A DNA stretch of 64,000 nt, from the NCBI RefSeq assembly GCF_954871325.1, contig NC_088777.1, positions 27,319,366 to 27,383,365 of the forward strand, given 5' to 3'. Every line of letters starts with the position of its first letter. Position 1 is the first letter of the stretch. The stretch comes from Gordionus sp. m RMFG-2023 (Eukaryota; Nematomorpha; Gordioida; Chordodea; Parachordodidae). The notes beneath the pieces were generated by a model. It had not been told where the DNA came from. It saw nothing but the letters and a program-made list of their open reading frames with translations, and did not search any database. Made by a program: the position numbers and the translations under genes. Shown piece by piece: positions 44,229 through 56,109 of the stretch.

Positions 44229-45703
44229 TTTCCGTAGAACCTTGCCGAGTAAGACATATCACCTAAAGAACAAGAAATATGAACAATTAAGACAAACCAA
44301 CCAAGAAGGGAGAAGGGCCTCAATAGAATGAACTCATTGAATAACCCTTCTTGGTCAACCAGACTACAACCAAGTAAACCCTTTTCTGTAGATTAGTACA
44401 TCATAGATCCCCTCCATTTACAGACATCGCATATATATAAAATTGTTATATATAAATTCCCTCATCTTGGTTGAAGGAATCGCCATGTTTGTTGTTTTTT
44501 GTTTACTTCATTGTGTATGTATATTTACCATATATATATATATATATAGTATTATACTGATCTGGTTATTTACATTATACTATATTTGATAATCAAATAA
44601 AGTTAAAGATGACCCGCGTGGTCACGGGGTCCTCTGGCGCTTTTGAGCTAGGGGGCCCTGCATTTGACTACCTTAAAGCATACCCAAAAGCGGTCATAGC
44701 AATTTCGGCACTAATGGAACCTTTCCCATTCATTTTTCCCATTAACCCCATAATTCACGTCGATGAATCAATGACCCTAATAGGTATCACGGAAGCAACA
44801 CAAGAGATATTTTCGTTCACCTTCATCGAGATTAAACACGATTTAGGGATATCAGACTTAGCCACTCCTCACATCAACCAAAAGGAATTACTGGCAATAT
44901 GGGCCGGGTGTAGATACGGTATAAACAAATACCGTTCCATCCCGTCCATCGTAATCGACAGCCAGGAGGATCACGATCACCAGCCTGCGAACACCTGTTG
45001 ACACGAATAATGCTAGCCATAGGTTTCCATGACTTCTTACATTTAGCAAGAAACATCACATGGATCCCCTCGGAACACAATCTAGCTGACGCCCCCAGTA
45101 GACTATGGATAGGTAACGAAATGGCTCATAACTTACTACACGGAATAAACACAGATGGACTCCCCAGAATCGAGGACGCCATACCATGGATTAGTTAAAC
45201 GGATGAAGTGGAGGGCATCATCACTCAAGGACTGGCAGATGGAAAACTTCGATCCGGATATATTCGATATGACACTCGAACTCTCCATACAGGATGAAGA
45301 CATATCGCCAGATATCGAGAAAGAAAACGAGGAAATAAGGAGATGAACATTACACCACCTCAGTCCCTTCTTAGATTAAATTATTTTGTTTATATAACAA
45401 TACCGATTCGCAGACCGGATAACCCCATACGCAGCAGCTATTTTACCCCCGTCAGTGGCGACGATGGATAGCAGCTCCATCATCAGGTTCCACAGGTTAC
45501 TGAGGTTGATGGGAGTCGACACGACAGATCACGTCCAATTAAACCTAGGGGCAACACTAGGACTATCGGCATCCGCATTGAAGCCTCATCCAGATCAATC
45601 GCCATTCATCAAGATGGTGGCTTTGAGGGGTTTCTGCCCCAAATTCGACAATCAAGCAGCATTAAAATTTAAAGTTTATTTTATTAAACGTTTTAAACCT
45701 TAA
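44229..45703 (+). mobile_element. DIRS-like retroelement fragment, plus strand (RNase H part)
   Basis: From about 44.6 kb the plus strand encodes an RNase H-type region: IIHVDESMTLIG, HINQKELLAIWAGCRYGINK, then LARNITWIPSEHNLADAPSRLW. The spaced 'INxKELLAI ... W(I)PSxxNxADAPSR' pattern is that of DIRS-type and related retroelement RNase H. The block RITPYAAA...RFHRLLRLMGVD near 45.4-45.5 kb repeats the end of the facing minus-strand fragment and continues beyond it (GATLGLSASALKPHPDQS). Reverse transcriptase is largely absent. It is broken and incomplete. Confidence 0.6.
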
Positions 45704-46526
45704 ATATTGATAGATATAAGAACATTTTATCAACCAAAAAAATTCTATCTCATTTATCTCTACTACTAATAACTATGATTAGAAAATAAAATTTCAAGAG
45801 TGTATGAAAGTTCAGATAGCCAAATTATAATTATTTCTGAGACTTCTTGGGCTACAGGATAAAAAACGGAAAAAAGCCTGCACTGTTGCAGCATTTTATG
45901 GATCTAGAAGGGCCTATTTTGTATGCCCTTGGAGAAATATAAGAATTACATGAAACAGATAATTCACGTGAAACTGATACATTATTAGATTTAATATGAC
46001 TGCCAATTTTTTCATTGGAATGTATTAATAATTAATTTATTAAACAACAATTTTATGCAATATAAAAAATGGATTTGGGTGAAGTTATGAGAATCGAGAA
46101 TATTATTATATTGCAATTCAGAAAACCAGATAATTTGATCAGGAATTTCTTGAGGTCTATGTGATTGTTGAGGTAGATATTATATGATTTTGAGAATCAC
46201 AAACCTTGACTTTCACCGATAAACAAATCATTCCAATATTATCGTCAACTAAATTGAGGATTGCTATAAATTAACCAGTTTATTCCGCTTTTGGATTTAA
46301 TTTTGATTCAAATCAATGATCGATTTGTGATTTATCATTTGGCTCTATCCAATTTACAAATATTATATCTTATAACTCCCTCTGATCTGCGGATATATCA
46401 TATCTTAATATTGGAAAATAAATATATAGCTATTATTTTAATATATATATGTATCTGAAGGTCAATTAATTTCAGAATTAAATAGTAAGAAAGATTCATT
46501 TTTGTAGATAATTCTACAAGGAATAC
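45704..46526. other. AT-rich intergenic sequence
   Basis: No recognisable gene, RNA or repeat. Confidence 0.45.
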
Positions 46527-46534
46527 AGTGGAGG

Positions 46535-48875
46535 CAGGCGCGTACGCAGGAGTTTTCTGTGGGGGGAATAATTAAATTTTTTTAAGACAAAATTATTGTT
46601 ATTTAAAAATATCAAGCTTAAATTTATTAGGACTAATAACTATTTCTTATATACAATTTTAAATTAATGTGAATTATAAAAAAATAATAATATTAACCGG
46701 CATATAAAATAAATGTGAATTAAAAAATAATTAATGGATATAACCGGCGGCATATTAAAAACTATATAATAAATGTAAATTATTAAATATTAAGGATATA
46801 ACTAGCATATAAATCACTATAATATAAATGACCCAAAATAGAAATTTTATTTTTTGAGCCTTTAAAATTTATATATAAAGTATAAAAAATTTAAATGTTG
46901 GAAATATAAATTAATACACAAGCTTCTTAGGAATAATTGTATTTGTATGTAATAACTTATAAAGTATTCATGAAAAAATATATAATACATTAAAAAATAA
47001 ATGTGCACAAATAATATTATTAAGAAGTCTATTATATATTTATAATTTAAAATCCAATCTTCGTTGGGATTGAGCTAATTTTCCAATTTTCTCATCTGTG
47101 CTTGGCTGAATATTCAAAATGGCAAAACCATTCAATCTACTTTTAGAAGTTGAACTTTTTAGGTATGTTTTTATTCTTCTTAAAGAATAGAATGTTCTCT
47201 CATTAGTTGCAGTACTAATGAGATGAGTTGCTAATATATATAATAATTTTAATATTAAAATAATCTAAAAGTTGAAATGATGCAAAGCATCTATAGCATT
47301 TTTGGGACTATATTAACCATAGTTAATCTATTATACCATAGTTGGCAATCAGCTAATAAGGCAATACTTTAACATCTTCATTACAAAAATCTGCTAAATA
47401 TTATATTTTATTTCTATTACCATCTGATAAAGGTTGGGAAGGCTTTTGTGGAAGTAATATCTCAGATTGGCAAATGCTGAATGATATATTACTAACCGTT
47501 CATTTATTTAAATTTTAAATGTATCTAAGAAAGGGATAATTACATTTATTTTATAATACTCTTTAACTGACCCTATATTAATGTTAGGACTGAGCTTGCT
47601 TTGCTGCAAGTCGAGGGAGACAAATATTAAATTCGTATAGCTCTGCATTTGACTCAACAATAACATATAAAATATGAAATTCTTTATCAACATTAGCCCT
47701 AAATTCCTTGAGTTCTAATAAAATGCTCTCTGCTGTTCTCATCGTCTCAATCAAGATGTCATGTTTTTTAAAAGTTTTATAAAAATAGTTGAATAATTAA
47801 ATAATTTATTAATACATTCTAATAAGAAAAAAAATTGGTATAAGTATTGAACCCAATAATTTGCTTGCTTCTGAGGAAATAACTCGGTCATTGTGATATT
47901 TCAGTAAGAGCAATCGGCTCTTCTAACTCTAAAAGCTGTTACTGCTTGATGGCGAAGACTCCATTTTGTTAGACAAGCTTTTTGCAATTTATTTCTCTTT
48001 GTTGGACAAGGAGTTAATTATTCTGTTTAAAATATTTTGTCGCTTGGGGTATTCCATTAATGCAGAATCCCCTGATGCTTTAAATTTTACAAGACCAGGA
48101 AAATTACCTTCATTATGATTATTATTCAGGCTTCCAGAATCCAAATGGCCACGTAATGCTAGGCCCTGCAATCCACAATATAGAATGGCCTCAACAGTTA
48201 GTTTGATCTTATATTTTCTTTTGCTATTTTAATACTATTTTTGTCAATATGCGATGAAATGGGAATCATATCCCCACTTTTAATTAATTTGAAGAAAACA
48301 TCAGTTCACAGATTTTGTGATAATTTGTTTTTTGAGGATTGTCAAAGATTTTTTCAGCATCTTTCTACTTGTTGAATGGAATCTTAACAAGTCTTAAGCT
48401 TAATTAAATTTCTTCCATCATATCTTGGGTCAAACAGGATACATATCTTGCAAAAAGCTGCAGTGCCTCGAATAGATTTTACTAGCCATAACCATCTAGT
48501 AAAATAGCTGTTTTGAAATCTTAACTTTCGATTAGCACATAAAGTTTGTGGATATTGAAAATTGAGAGGGGAAATATAAATCTATTATTAAATAAAATAT
48601 ATCACAGGTATCTAATACCTTTTTTTAGAAGTATATGTCTTTCCCCTACGCCAAGGAAAACTTGAAATCGAAATTAATTGCTAAAATAACTTAGTAAATG
48701 AATGTGATTAAATATATATATATATAAATTAACAGATAGGAATAAATATTATAAAATATAAATAAATATAAACAATAAAATTTTTAAAAAATATATCAGG
48801 CATCTGCATTTTTTTGGCTTTAGGGGGGGGGGGGGAATTTTTCCCCTTGCCCCTTCTCCTTTGCGTACGCGCCTG
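46535..48875 (-). mobile_element. Decayed hAT transposon with intact ends
   Basis: The 14-base ends CAGGCGCGTACGCA (46,535) and its complement TGCGTACGCGCCTG (to 48,875) are flanked by the direct 8-mer AGTGGAGG (46,527-46,534 and 48,876-48,883). The ends and 8-bp duplication define hAT. On the minus strand, near 47,040-47,230, frames give ATNERTFYSLRRIKTYLKSSTSK and RLNGFAILNI, the hAT C-terminal dimerisation domain. The rest of the transposase (to about 48,500) has many stops and frameshifts, so the copy cannot be autonomous. G-runs lie just inside both ends, as in the 15,548 element. Confidence 0.93.
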
Positions 48876-48883
48876 AGTGGAGG

Positions 48884-49331
48884 CCACTCAGTATCTTTTG
48901 ACATTTCTGAAAAGAATCTTGTATCTTTTTCATCTTCTTGGCAAAAGATACTGATACAGATTATTTATTCATGTTTAAATTTTTACATATCACAGTATAT
49001 ATATATCTTATTTTCTTCGAGAATCCTGTATATATTTCCTTATTTTTTCTGACATATTTTAAATATGACATGTCCAATTCATATTAAGATAGATCAAAAT
49101 AACAACACTAAACGAAATAAGTATAGATTATATTTTATATATAAATGTAACTTTATAGAATATAATTACCTATTTTATATAATATATTTAATTTATAAGA
49201 TGATTACCACTCATGGTAGTGAAGAAGAAGGTAGTGAAATATAAATTATTAAAATTAGTTCCCCTGAATCAAATTCTAACTTTAAAATTTTAGATGGAAA
49301 TTTTTTTATAAAAGTCAAAAAAGATAATGTA
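48884..49331. other. AT-rich gap between hAT and pogo elements
   Basis: A 63-codon plus-strand frame crosses the hAT right end and has no motif. Nothing else is seen. Confidence 0.45.
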
Positions 49332-50426
49332 GGGGAGACCGGGGATGGTTGGGACATTTTTCGTTAAAACCTTAATAATTTTAATATTAATATACTAATC
49401 TGAATAATTAAAACATCTTCTGAATCCCTAAAGTATAGGCTATTTGAAATAATTAATATATATATCATGATAATTATATATTTTTTTAAATTGAATTAAA
49501 AAAAAAAATTTTTTTTGTCTTAACCATGACAGACTCTGTGTACGTTGGGTCACACGTATGTGATAGTTGGGATACTCATGAAATAGAGGTCTAAATAAAT
49601 TTAAAAATTTTAAATCAGTAATCCAGTAAGACTAGAGACTATGACACATTTGATTTTATTGATAATATTGCAATTCATAATCAATAACTATATAAAAAAA
49701 ATTTTAGCAAAATTTAGAAAATTTATTTTGAGAAAAAAAAAATTGTAAAAAAAAAAATTTTTTTTTAATCATAAACATAGTGAAAGATAAGTATTTAATT
49801 ACATTTATTGCACATAAAAAATTATTAAATTTGGCACAACTTCCGTGTGCCCATCCAATGGTTACTGATGCTTACTACCAAGTGAATGTATGGAAATATT
49901 CTAAATACCAACCTAATTTGCTAAATACCGACCAAAATTTATTAAAATGCAATAAGATCCCTATTATTTAATATATATATTTTTTTTTATAAAATTATAG
50001 AATCCAATTTGTGTATTTTATATGATAATCTATTAAGTAATATTATAATAATAAATGATCCAATAGATTATAAAATATTAAAATTAAAATTATATGTATA
50101 TTATATATATAGTCAAAGGATCTGGCACAAGCGTAATCAGGATCTTCCTGGGGAAGGGGGCTCTTAGGTTGGGTTTTCCCCATAAATTTTATTGGAGATA
50201 TTTAAAATTACCTAATGCTGGCCCTGGCTATTTTAATTTTTTATTTTTCAATTTTGAATTGTTAAAACTTAAAGTAAAAAATGTAAAGATACAAGATAAT
50301 ATATTAAGAAATGTATTAGAATAATTATATTCCATAAATTATTTATCATATTAAAATATATAATCATTTTATAATAATAAGATATTATTACATTATTAGT
50401 AAAATAATTTAATAAAATAACATAGA

Positions 50427-53402
50427 TTAATTATACATTAATATAAATTTAGCGCTAACATTATAATAATATGCAACAAAATGGCCAAAGTCTAGACTAT
50501 GCATAGGATGTTCAATTACGGCGTTTCGGATATTGAAAAAATAAAGCTGAGATAGTTGTATTTTACTATGTTTATGGCTAATCGTTGGCGTAGGTAGAAT
50601 CCCTCGTTGGGATCCTCGGTCCCTAGCAGAGATCCGTTTTCCTAGCTCTTTAAAGAAGTCTAGGGCATGAGAGCCGAACGACGTTAAGGTAGTGGCGATT
50701 AATGGTAGAAATGTATAATTGGCGGGAAGAGATGGCGAATATTTAGCTAATTTATTCGCCTCGGCATCTAGTATGGCATCTCTATTTATATTGGAAGGGG
50801 CAAGAGGATCGATGCATGAGAAATCCCAAGTTAGGAATTCCCCCCTCTTCCAAGGGATCATAGTCGAACCATCGGGCCGCTTACCATCTGAATTTTAAAG
50901 GCCAGTAGGTTCGAGGGTTGATGGGATGCCGGCGGATTTTAAGGCCCTGGCAATGGTGCTTGCAGTGTAGAGAGTGACGGCCTTTGGAGTTGACCGACGT
51001 TTGACAGAGGATACAGTTATAAGGTATTATCATACAATTCAGTCTAAGACCGATGGCATGACGTAACTCATCATTGCTTAGGAGCTGGTCAAGGTTTCGG
51101 GATGGGAAGGCTTCAAGAAATTCGTATCCACTACCTTCGGAAATGGAGAAGAGTAGAGAATGGTCCTCTGGTTGGCTCCTCGATTTAAGGAATGCAACGG
51201 AGTTGCCAACTAGAGGTTTATCCCAATCCTTCTGTAATGCCGACGATGGAGGATCGACTAATGAGAGGGACTTCCATAGATCAATTGCCTGTTGGAGTAA
51301 GAGGTCAGGATGTTTTGTTAGCGTTTGAATGATGGGCTCACAGGACAAGCGAGAGGATATGAACGCACTAACAGAAAGTAGGGAAGGTGACCTTATACCA
51401 ATACCGCCGGATTTGGTTAGTAAGGTAGCCTGTAGCCATGATAACTCCCCAAATTTAAGATTAAGTATATCTTCTGTTAGGCCTTTAATCTCCAGTTCAT
51501 GTGAAGCGAGGTTGACGTCATATTGAAAGATCCGAGACGCTCGAAGTGTATATAAAATTCTTGGAATTAAAAGGTAGTTCTTTAATAAGAAGAAAGCTTA
51601 GTGAGCTGGGAGGCGAGATAGTGTATCTCGCATAAGGGATATCTCTCGTAGGATATCGGCAAAGAACTTGATAAAGGACTCGTCTTTACCTATTGGAGAT
51701 CCGAGATGTGTTAAAACGTTCAATGGTGTATGATTGAACATAGTATCGTGGTTAAGGTCAATGATTCCAAGAGGACAATTTTCGCTTTTGTCTTGATTAA
51801 CTCGAAGTCCCAAACTTTTCTCGCTGGATTTTATTATTTGGATTGCCTTCGTGACTTCAGTCGGTGGGCCGCCTAGTATGCCCTTGTCGATATACCAGTT
51901 ATGGAGATTTAGGTTGCATTGGTCATTAATTTCTCGTATTAGATTATTAATCCCCAGACAGAACAAAATAACCCTTGAGGGTCACCTTGTTGTATACCTT
52001 CGTTAGAAGGAATCAATCTATCTCCGAATTGAAGATGTGAGGGATTAGCATAACAATCGAAGATAAATTGTGAGTATTTTGGGTAGAGGGTGAGAATAGG
52101 ATTTAAAAAAACTCCACGCCTTAGAGAGTTAAAGACGTTCGAGAAGTCTATTTTGACTAGGATATCGTTGGTGGGATCCGTTTGTAGGTACATCTGGGTC
52201 ATGTGAAGGGATACCTCACATCCACCTTTTACGTTGACTCCTAATTGATTCGGGCAAAGGTGATTGGATATTGTGAACAATAATCTGCTAATTACAAGTT
52301 TGGCAGTTAATCGGCGCCAAGTGGTTCCAATAGCGATTGGGCGAATATCTTTATTGGGTTTATGGTGAGCGATGAGTTTAGCTCCGTATAGCAGTGGAAT
52401 AATTGCGGGTGGTATGCCTCCAATAAGCATACGGTTGATTAATTGGGTAATTTTTTCTAGAACGTCACATTGTTGTGTTATGTAAGGTGCGGTTAGGTCT
52501 TGTAAGAATATTGGGCGAAACCCATCGAACCCAGGTGAGGAATCGCGTTTGAAGGAGAGAATAGCCTTTCTAACGTCGCTTGCTGTATAAGTAGCTGCAA
52601 TTAGAGGAGTTTCAGGGTAAGTCGGTATTTCATTTTTAAAATCGTGTGATTGGTGTTTTAGGAGAAGGGCCTGATAAGTTACTAAATCATAGGGAGCCAG
52701 TTTATTATCGGAGGTTGCCAGACGTATGGCGGATTTAACATTCAGATTATCCAATTTTTTAGATATTAGCCTGGTCTTGGTGAGCAGGTCATTTTTGTGA
52801 TTTCTATTTTTATCTGTGTCGTCACTCGTAAAAGATGTGGTAATTTGATTGATGGGTAAGGGGTAGATAGTAGCATCCTTAATTTGTTGGGTCAAGGATT
52901 TTTTGCTGGTAGGATCAGGAACTTGTAAGGTAGTAAAGACAAATGACAGGGTGTCTAGCCAGTGTCTTACAGAAGAATAAATATTTAACAAGGAAGTCAA
53001 GTTTTTTGACAGGTGTCTCGCAACTTGAAGCCTTGCTCCTTTAGGTATTCGTGAAATTACAAATGGTTTTGGTGTCGTTAGAAATATTTCTACATTTGAG
53101 TCGACTGGGTCAAACGTCGAAGCATTTGTGACAGTGAAGGTAGGGATTATTGGGTAAGTGAGCACATCGGTCAATGATGTGGGAATGGTGACTATGGGTT
53201 GTTTAGTTGTGAGGGCAAGGGCAGAGAAGGCATTAAGGGTTCTAGGAATTGCTGGTGATAAGATGGGTAGCCCAGATTGAGGACACTTTATTTTATGGTT
53301 ACTATGAGATGGCAATACCCCAATTTTGTTACTTTAATAAGTTTATTGCATAATGGGCAGTTGCATTTGGTAGGTGCTGTGCTGAGGTCTGGTAGGCTCA
53401 TG
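50427..53402 (-). pseudogene. Non-LTR retrotransposon 2, reverse transcriptase-endonuclease ORF
   Basis: Same family type as element 1. A start at about 53,402 (MSLPDLSTAPTKCNCPLC) opens the N-terminal zinc finger; a frameshift near 53,320 leads into the frame that runs 53,315-51,939 with HSNHKIKCP, a linker, SSPGFDGFRPIFLQD, KPNKDIRPIAIG and VKIDFSNVFN, then EGIQQGDPQG. Further frames carry NWYIDKG at the catalytic box, where element 1 has YIDDG, so a catalytic Asp is replaced by Lys. They also carry the CCHC knuckle (CILCQTSVNSKGRHSLHC) and the endonuclease block (KRPDG, then WDFSCIDP). At least four frameshifts are present. The 3' end lies near 50,400. Confidence 0.85.
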
Positions 53403-53404
53403 GA

Positions 53405-54210
53405 TTAGGAATTTTTTTCATATTTAAGGTGAAGGTGAATATCATTATTGTTAAAAATCACAGATGTGTTTATGGATAAATCTATGTATTGTTCTGTAAA
53501 TTAAATTTCATATAAGTAGAGTGTGAAGAGATTTTTGTTGACAGTTGTCATAAATTATATAATCTATTTACTAATAAATTTAAAATTTTCTTTCTGGAAT
53601 GATTTTATAATTTTCATTGTCCATCTTTAAATCAGTTTATTATATGTGATCATGATATGTAAGCTTTGATTGCAAAGATGGTTTTACAATGGGGTAATTT
53701 ATCTATATCATTAGTAATGACATTATTGTGTTGTGGGAATTGAGATGAAGAGGGAGAAATACTAATGGTGAGTGGAACCAGAGTGTGTATACTTGAACAC
53801 CAAGATGCAATAGAGTGGTATAATATGCCTCAAGGAGGGAAAACCTTTAAGGTTAAAATTTACGGATAGTTTATGGCAAAATTTATATATTGTTCTGTAA
53901 ATTAAAGTTCAAAATTCATAAAAGTAGGATATGATGATATTTTGCTGATGTCATTAAATATATAATCCATTTACTGATAAATTTAAATTTTTCTATGAAT
54001 ATTTCTATAATTTTTATTTTCTATCTTCAAATCAGTTTATTATATGTGATCATGATATAAAAGCTTTGATTGCAAAAAAAAGGTTTCATAAAGAGGTAAT
54101 TGATCTATATCATTATTGATAGTATTATTGTATTGTGGGAATTATGATGAAGAAGGAGAAATGCTGATGGTGATGGAACTAGAGTGTGTATACTAAATAT
54201 ATAATAATGA
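53405..54210 (-). repeat. Two ~400-bp tandem units upstream of non-LTR element 2
   Basis: Unit one (about 53,470-53,815) and unit two (about 53,872-54,205) share TTGTTCTGTAAATTAAA, TTTATTATATGTGATCATGA, GATTGCAAA, TTGTGGGAATT, GAGAAAT and AGAGTGTGTATACT. The spacing is about 400 bases. They lie directly 5' of the element 2 ORF, so they are probably its 5' leader, where tandem units often act as promoters in non-LTR elements. Confidence 0.75.
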
Positions 54211-54239
54211 GATTTTTATTGCATCTCATCTTCAGGTTT

Positions 54240-54445
54240 GCATAGTTAAACTAGTTGTTCTTATTGTATTTTCAATTCATAAACGGAATCACGTGGTCGA
54301 GTCCGGCCTCCTATATATCATCCCCCCAAGGATGGAACCACCAAGTTAGATTAATAAAAAAAATACGACCATTCCCGGGATTCGAACCCATGGCTACAGG
54401 ATTGGTAAGCGAAGCTCTTGCCGACAAGGCCACAGAGGCTTTTCA
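54240..54445 (-). mobile_element. tRNA-derived SINE
   Basis: The minus-strand sequence from about 54,439 reads as a tRNA-like head. It has a box A-like TGGCCTTGTCGGC (54,420-54,432), spacing of about 30 bases, then an exact box B GGTTCGAATCC (54,378-54,388) followed by CGGGAAT. A body of about 130 bases follows (GGTGGTTCCATCCTTGGGGGG, GCCGGACTCGACCACGTG). The head lacks a proper anticodon stem and 3' acceptor complement, so it is a SINE and not a tRNA gene. The promoter for RNA polymerase III would be internal (boxes A and B). Confidence 0.8.
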
Positions 54446-54599
54446 AAAAACACGATTTTTCAAATATATTTTATAAATATATTTGGTAGTGCCTATCCAA
54501 ATGAAAAATAAAAAAAATACAAATTTGATAGGTAGTACCTTAAGGTAGTAAGCATCATTAACCTCCATGCATTGGTACCAATCTTCCTTTTCATAATTT

Positions 54600-55862
54600 T
54601 TTTTATATTTTTTGTGACATAAAATGCAAATATTTTGATTTATTTTTTTTAATATTTTTAGTTAATCTGGACTTCCTTTCATTCTCTTTGTTATTACCCA
54701 GAGGTAATATAAGTTTTTTGGAAATTTTGGCTCTACTTTTTTTATTTATTTTTAATAATAGGATCTTTTTATAAGGCGAAGATGTAAATATTTCAGATTT
54801 TTTCCTTCTTTTGTTGTCTATATTTCTCACAATTTCAGGAAGTGGATATATATTCTCAATATCAAATAAATTATCTTGTTTGTATTGACTTATATCATTA
54901 TAATTTTGAGAAGTTGTAGCCTCTTGTGGCTCTATGGCCAGTAAGGTATTATTTTCTAAATTTACAGGGGGTTCAGGTGTTTATTTTTCTAATGATGTCT
55001 GACTATTGTTTTTAAAAATTATGGGTAAATAATCAATTTCTTCAAATATATCAGAATTATAAGCATATATGCCTGTTACCTCAAATGATTTAATAATAAT
55101 TTTAATAGTTTAATATATCTCTTGCTATTTTTGGAATGCCATAAATACTAAATAATTTATTTGCATTGCTGCGCATCCAGTAGCCTACAGAGTTATTATA
55201 ATATTTTTTTAATGGCCCAAAAATGCAACTGTCAAGGGGTTGCATTTTATGAGTGGTGTGTGGAGGTAAGGACAGTAAGATAATACCAAATTTTAACAAA
55301 AATCTAAGGCACCAAGAGATTGGTGCGAACTATGATTGTCAAGAATCAATAAAACAGGCCTTTCAGGTAGTGCTCACATGATCAGCGAAATGTTCTAAGT
55401 AATCCATAAATTCTGCTTATTGCATCCAACCGGACCCATTTGAGCGGCCTATACAACCATTAGGTTCTCTTATAAAATGATCAAAAAATTTTTTCCTTAG
55501 GAAAATAAACATTGGCGGGATGGTATTTCCTACAGCATTAATAGCGATAGCTATTGTTACAAGGGTTCCTCTCTCAACATATGTCATAGCTGAAACTTGC
55601 TTTTGACCTCTCTGAGCTATTATTTTACTGGGATTTTGAACAGTTCTTAACCAACTTTCATCCATATTATATATTGCGGATGGTGGTAACTTATATTTAT
55701 CAATAATGTCTCTGTATAGGCTAAAAAATAAATCTACACTGGATTTATTAAAACCAGAGGCCCTAGCCAAGCTTGTAGCTTCTGGAGTTCGTATAGGTAA
55801 ATGTGGATGTCTTTTCATAAATCCAGAAAACCAATCATCTCCGGCCATTTTAAATTCGTTCT
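54600..55862 (-). pseudogene. pogo/Tigger-type transposase relic
   Basis: On the minus strand: MAGDDWFSGFMKRHPHLPIRTPEATSLARASGFNK is the end of a CENP-B-type DNA-binding domain. It is followed by the DDE core with IYNMDESWLRTVQNPSKI (first Asp), then, past a damaged stretch at 55,300-55,417, LSLPPHTTHKMQPLDSCIFGPLKKYYN. The C-terminal tail (54,603-54,830) has RRKKSEIFTSSPYKK, typical of pogo/jerky-like proteins. The middle Asp-containing block is disrupted by stops; the very N-terminal helix-turn-helix is not seen. A cut-and-paste transposase; clearly inactive. Confidence 0.85.
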
Positions 55863-56100
55863 AATTGGGTGGAATTTTTTTATTAATTTTATTGCTACTT
55901 GATAGGCCAATTATTTAACCTAAATAAAATACATAATATATAAATAAAATTTTTTTAAAAACAAAATTTATTTATTTCTTGAGGGTGTGGCTATGACGAT
56001 AGCAAATAAATATTAAAGAAATATAAATATTTTTAAAATAACAAATTAAGATCATCATTGAAAAATATATAATTAGTAAACAATTACGAAAAAAAATATA
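55863..56100. other. pogo flank between transposase and non-LTR element 3
   Basis: The first 95 bases match 42,229-42,325 of the internally deleted copy. The remainder is AT-rich and may include the 3' tail of non-LTR element 3. Confidence 0.5.
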
Positions 56101-56109
56101 ATAACAAAA

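Noticed and set aside
54360-54440. A functional tRNA gene on the minus strand
   Set aside because: Box A and box B are present but there is no proper acceptor or anticodon stem, and it continues into a non-tRNA body, so it is a SINE.
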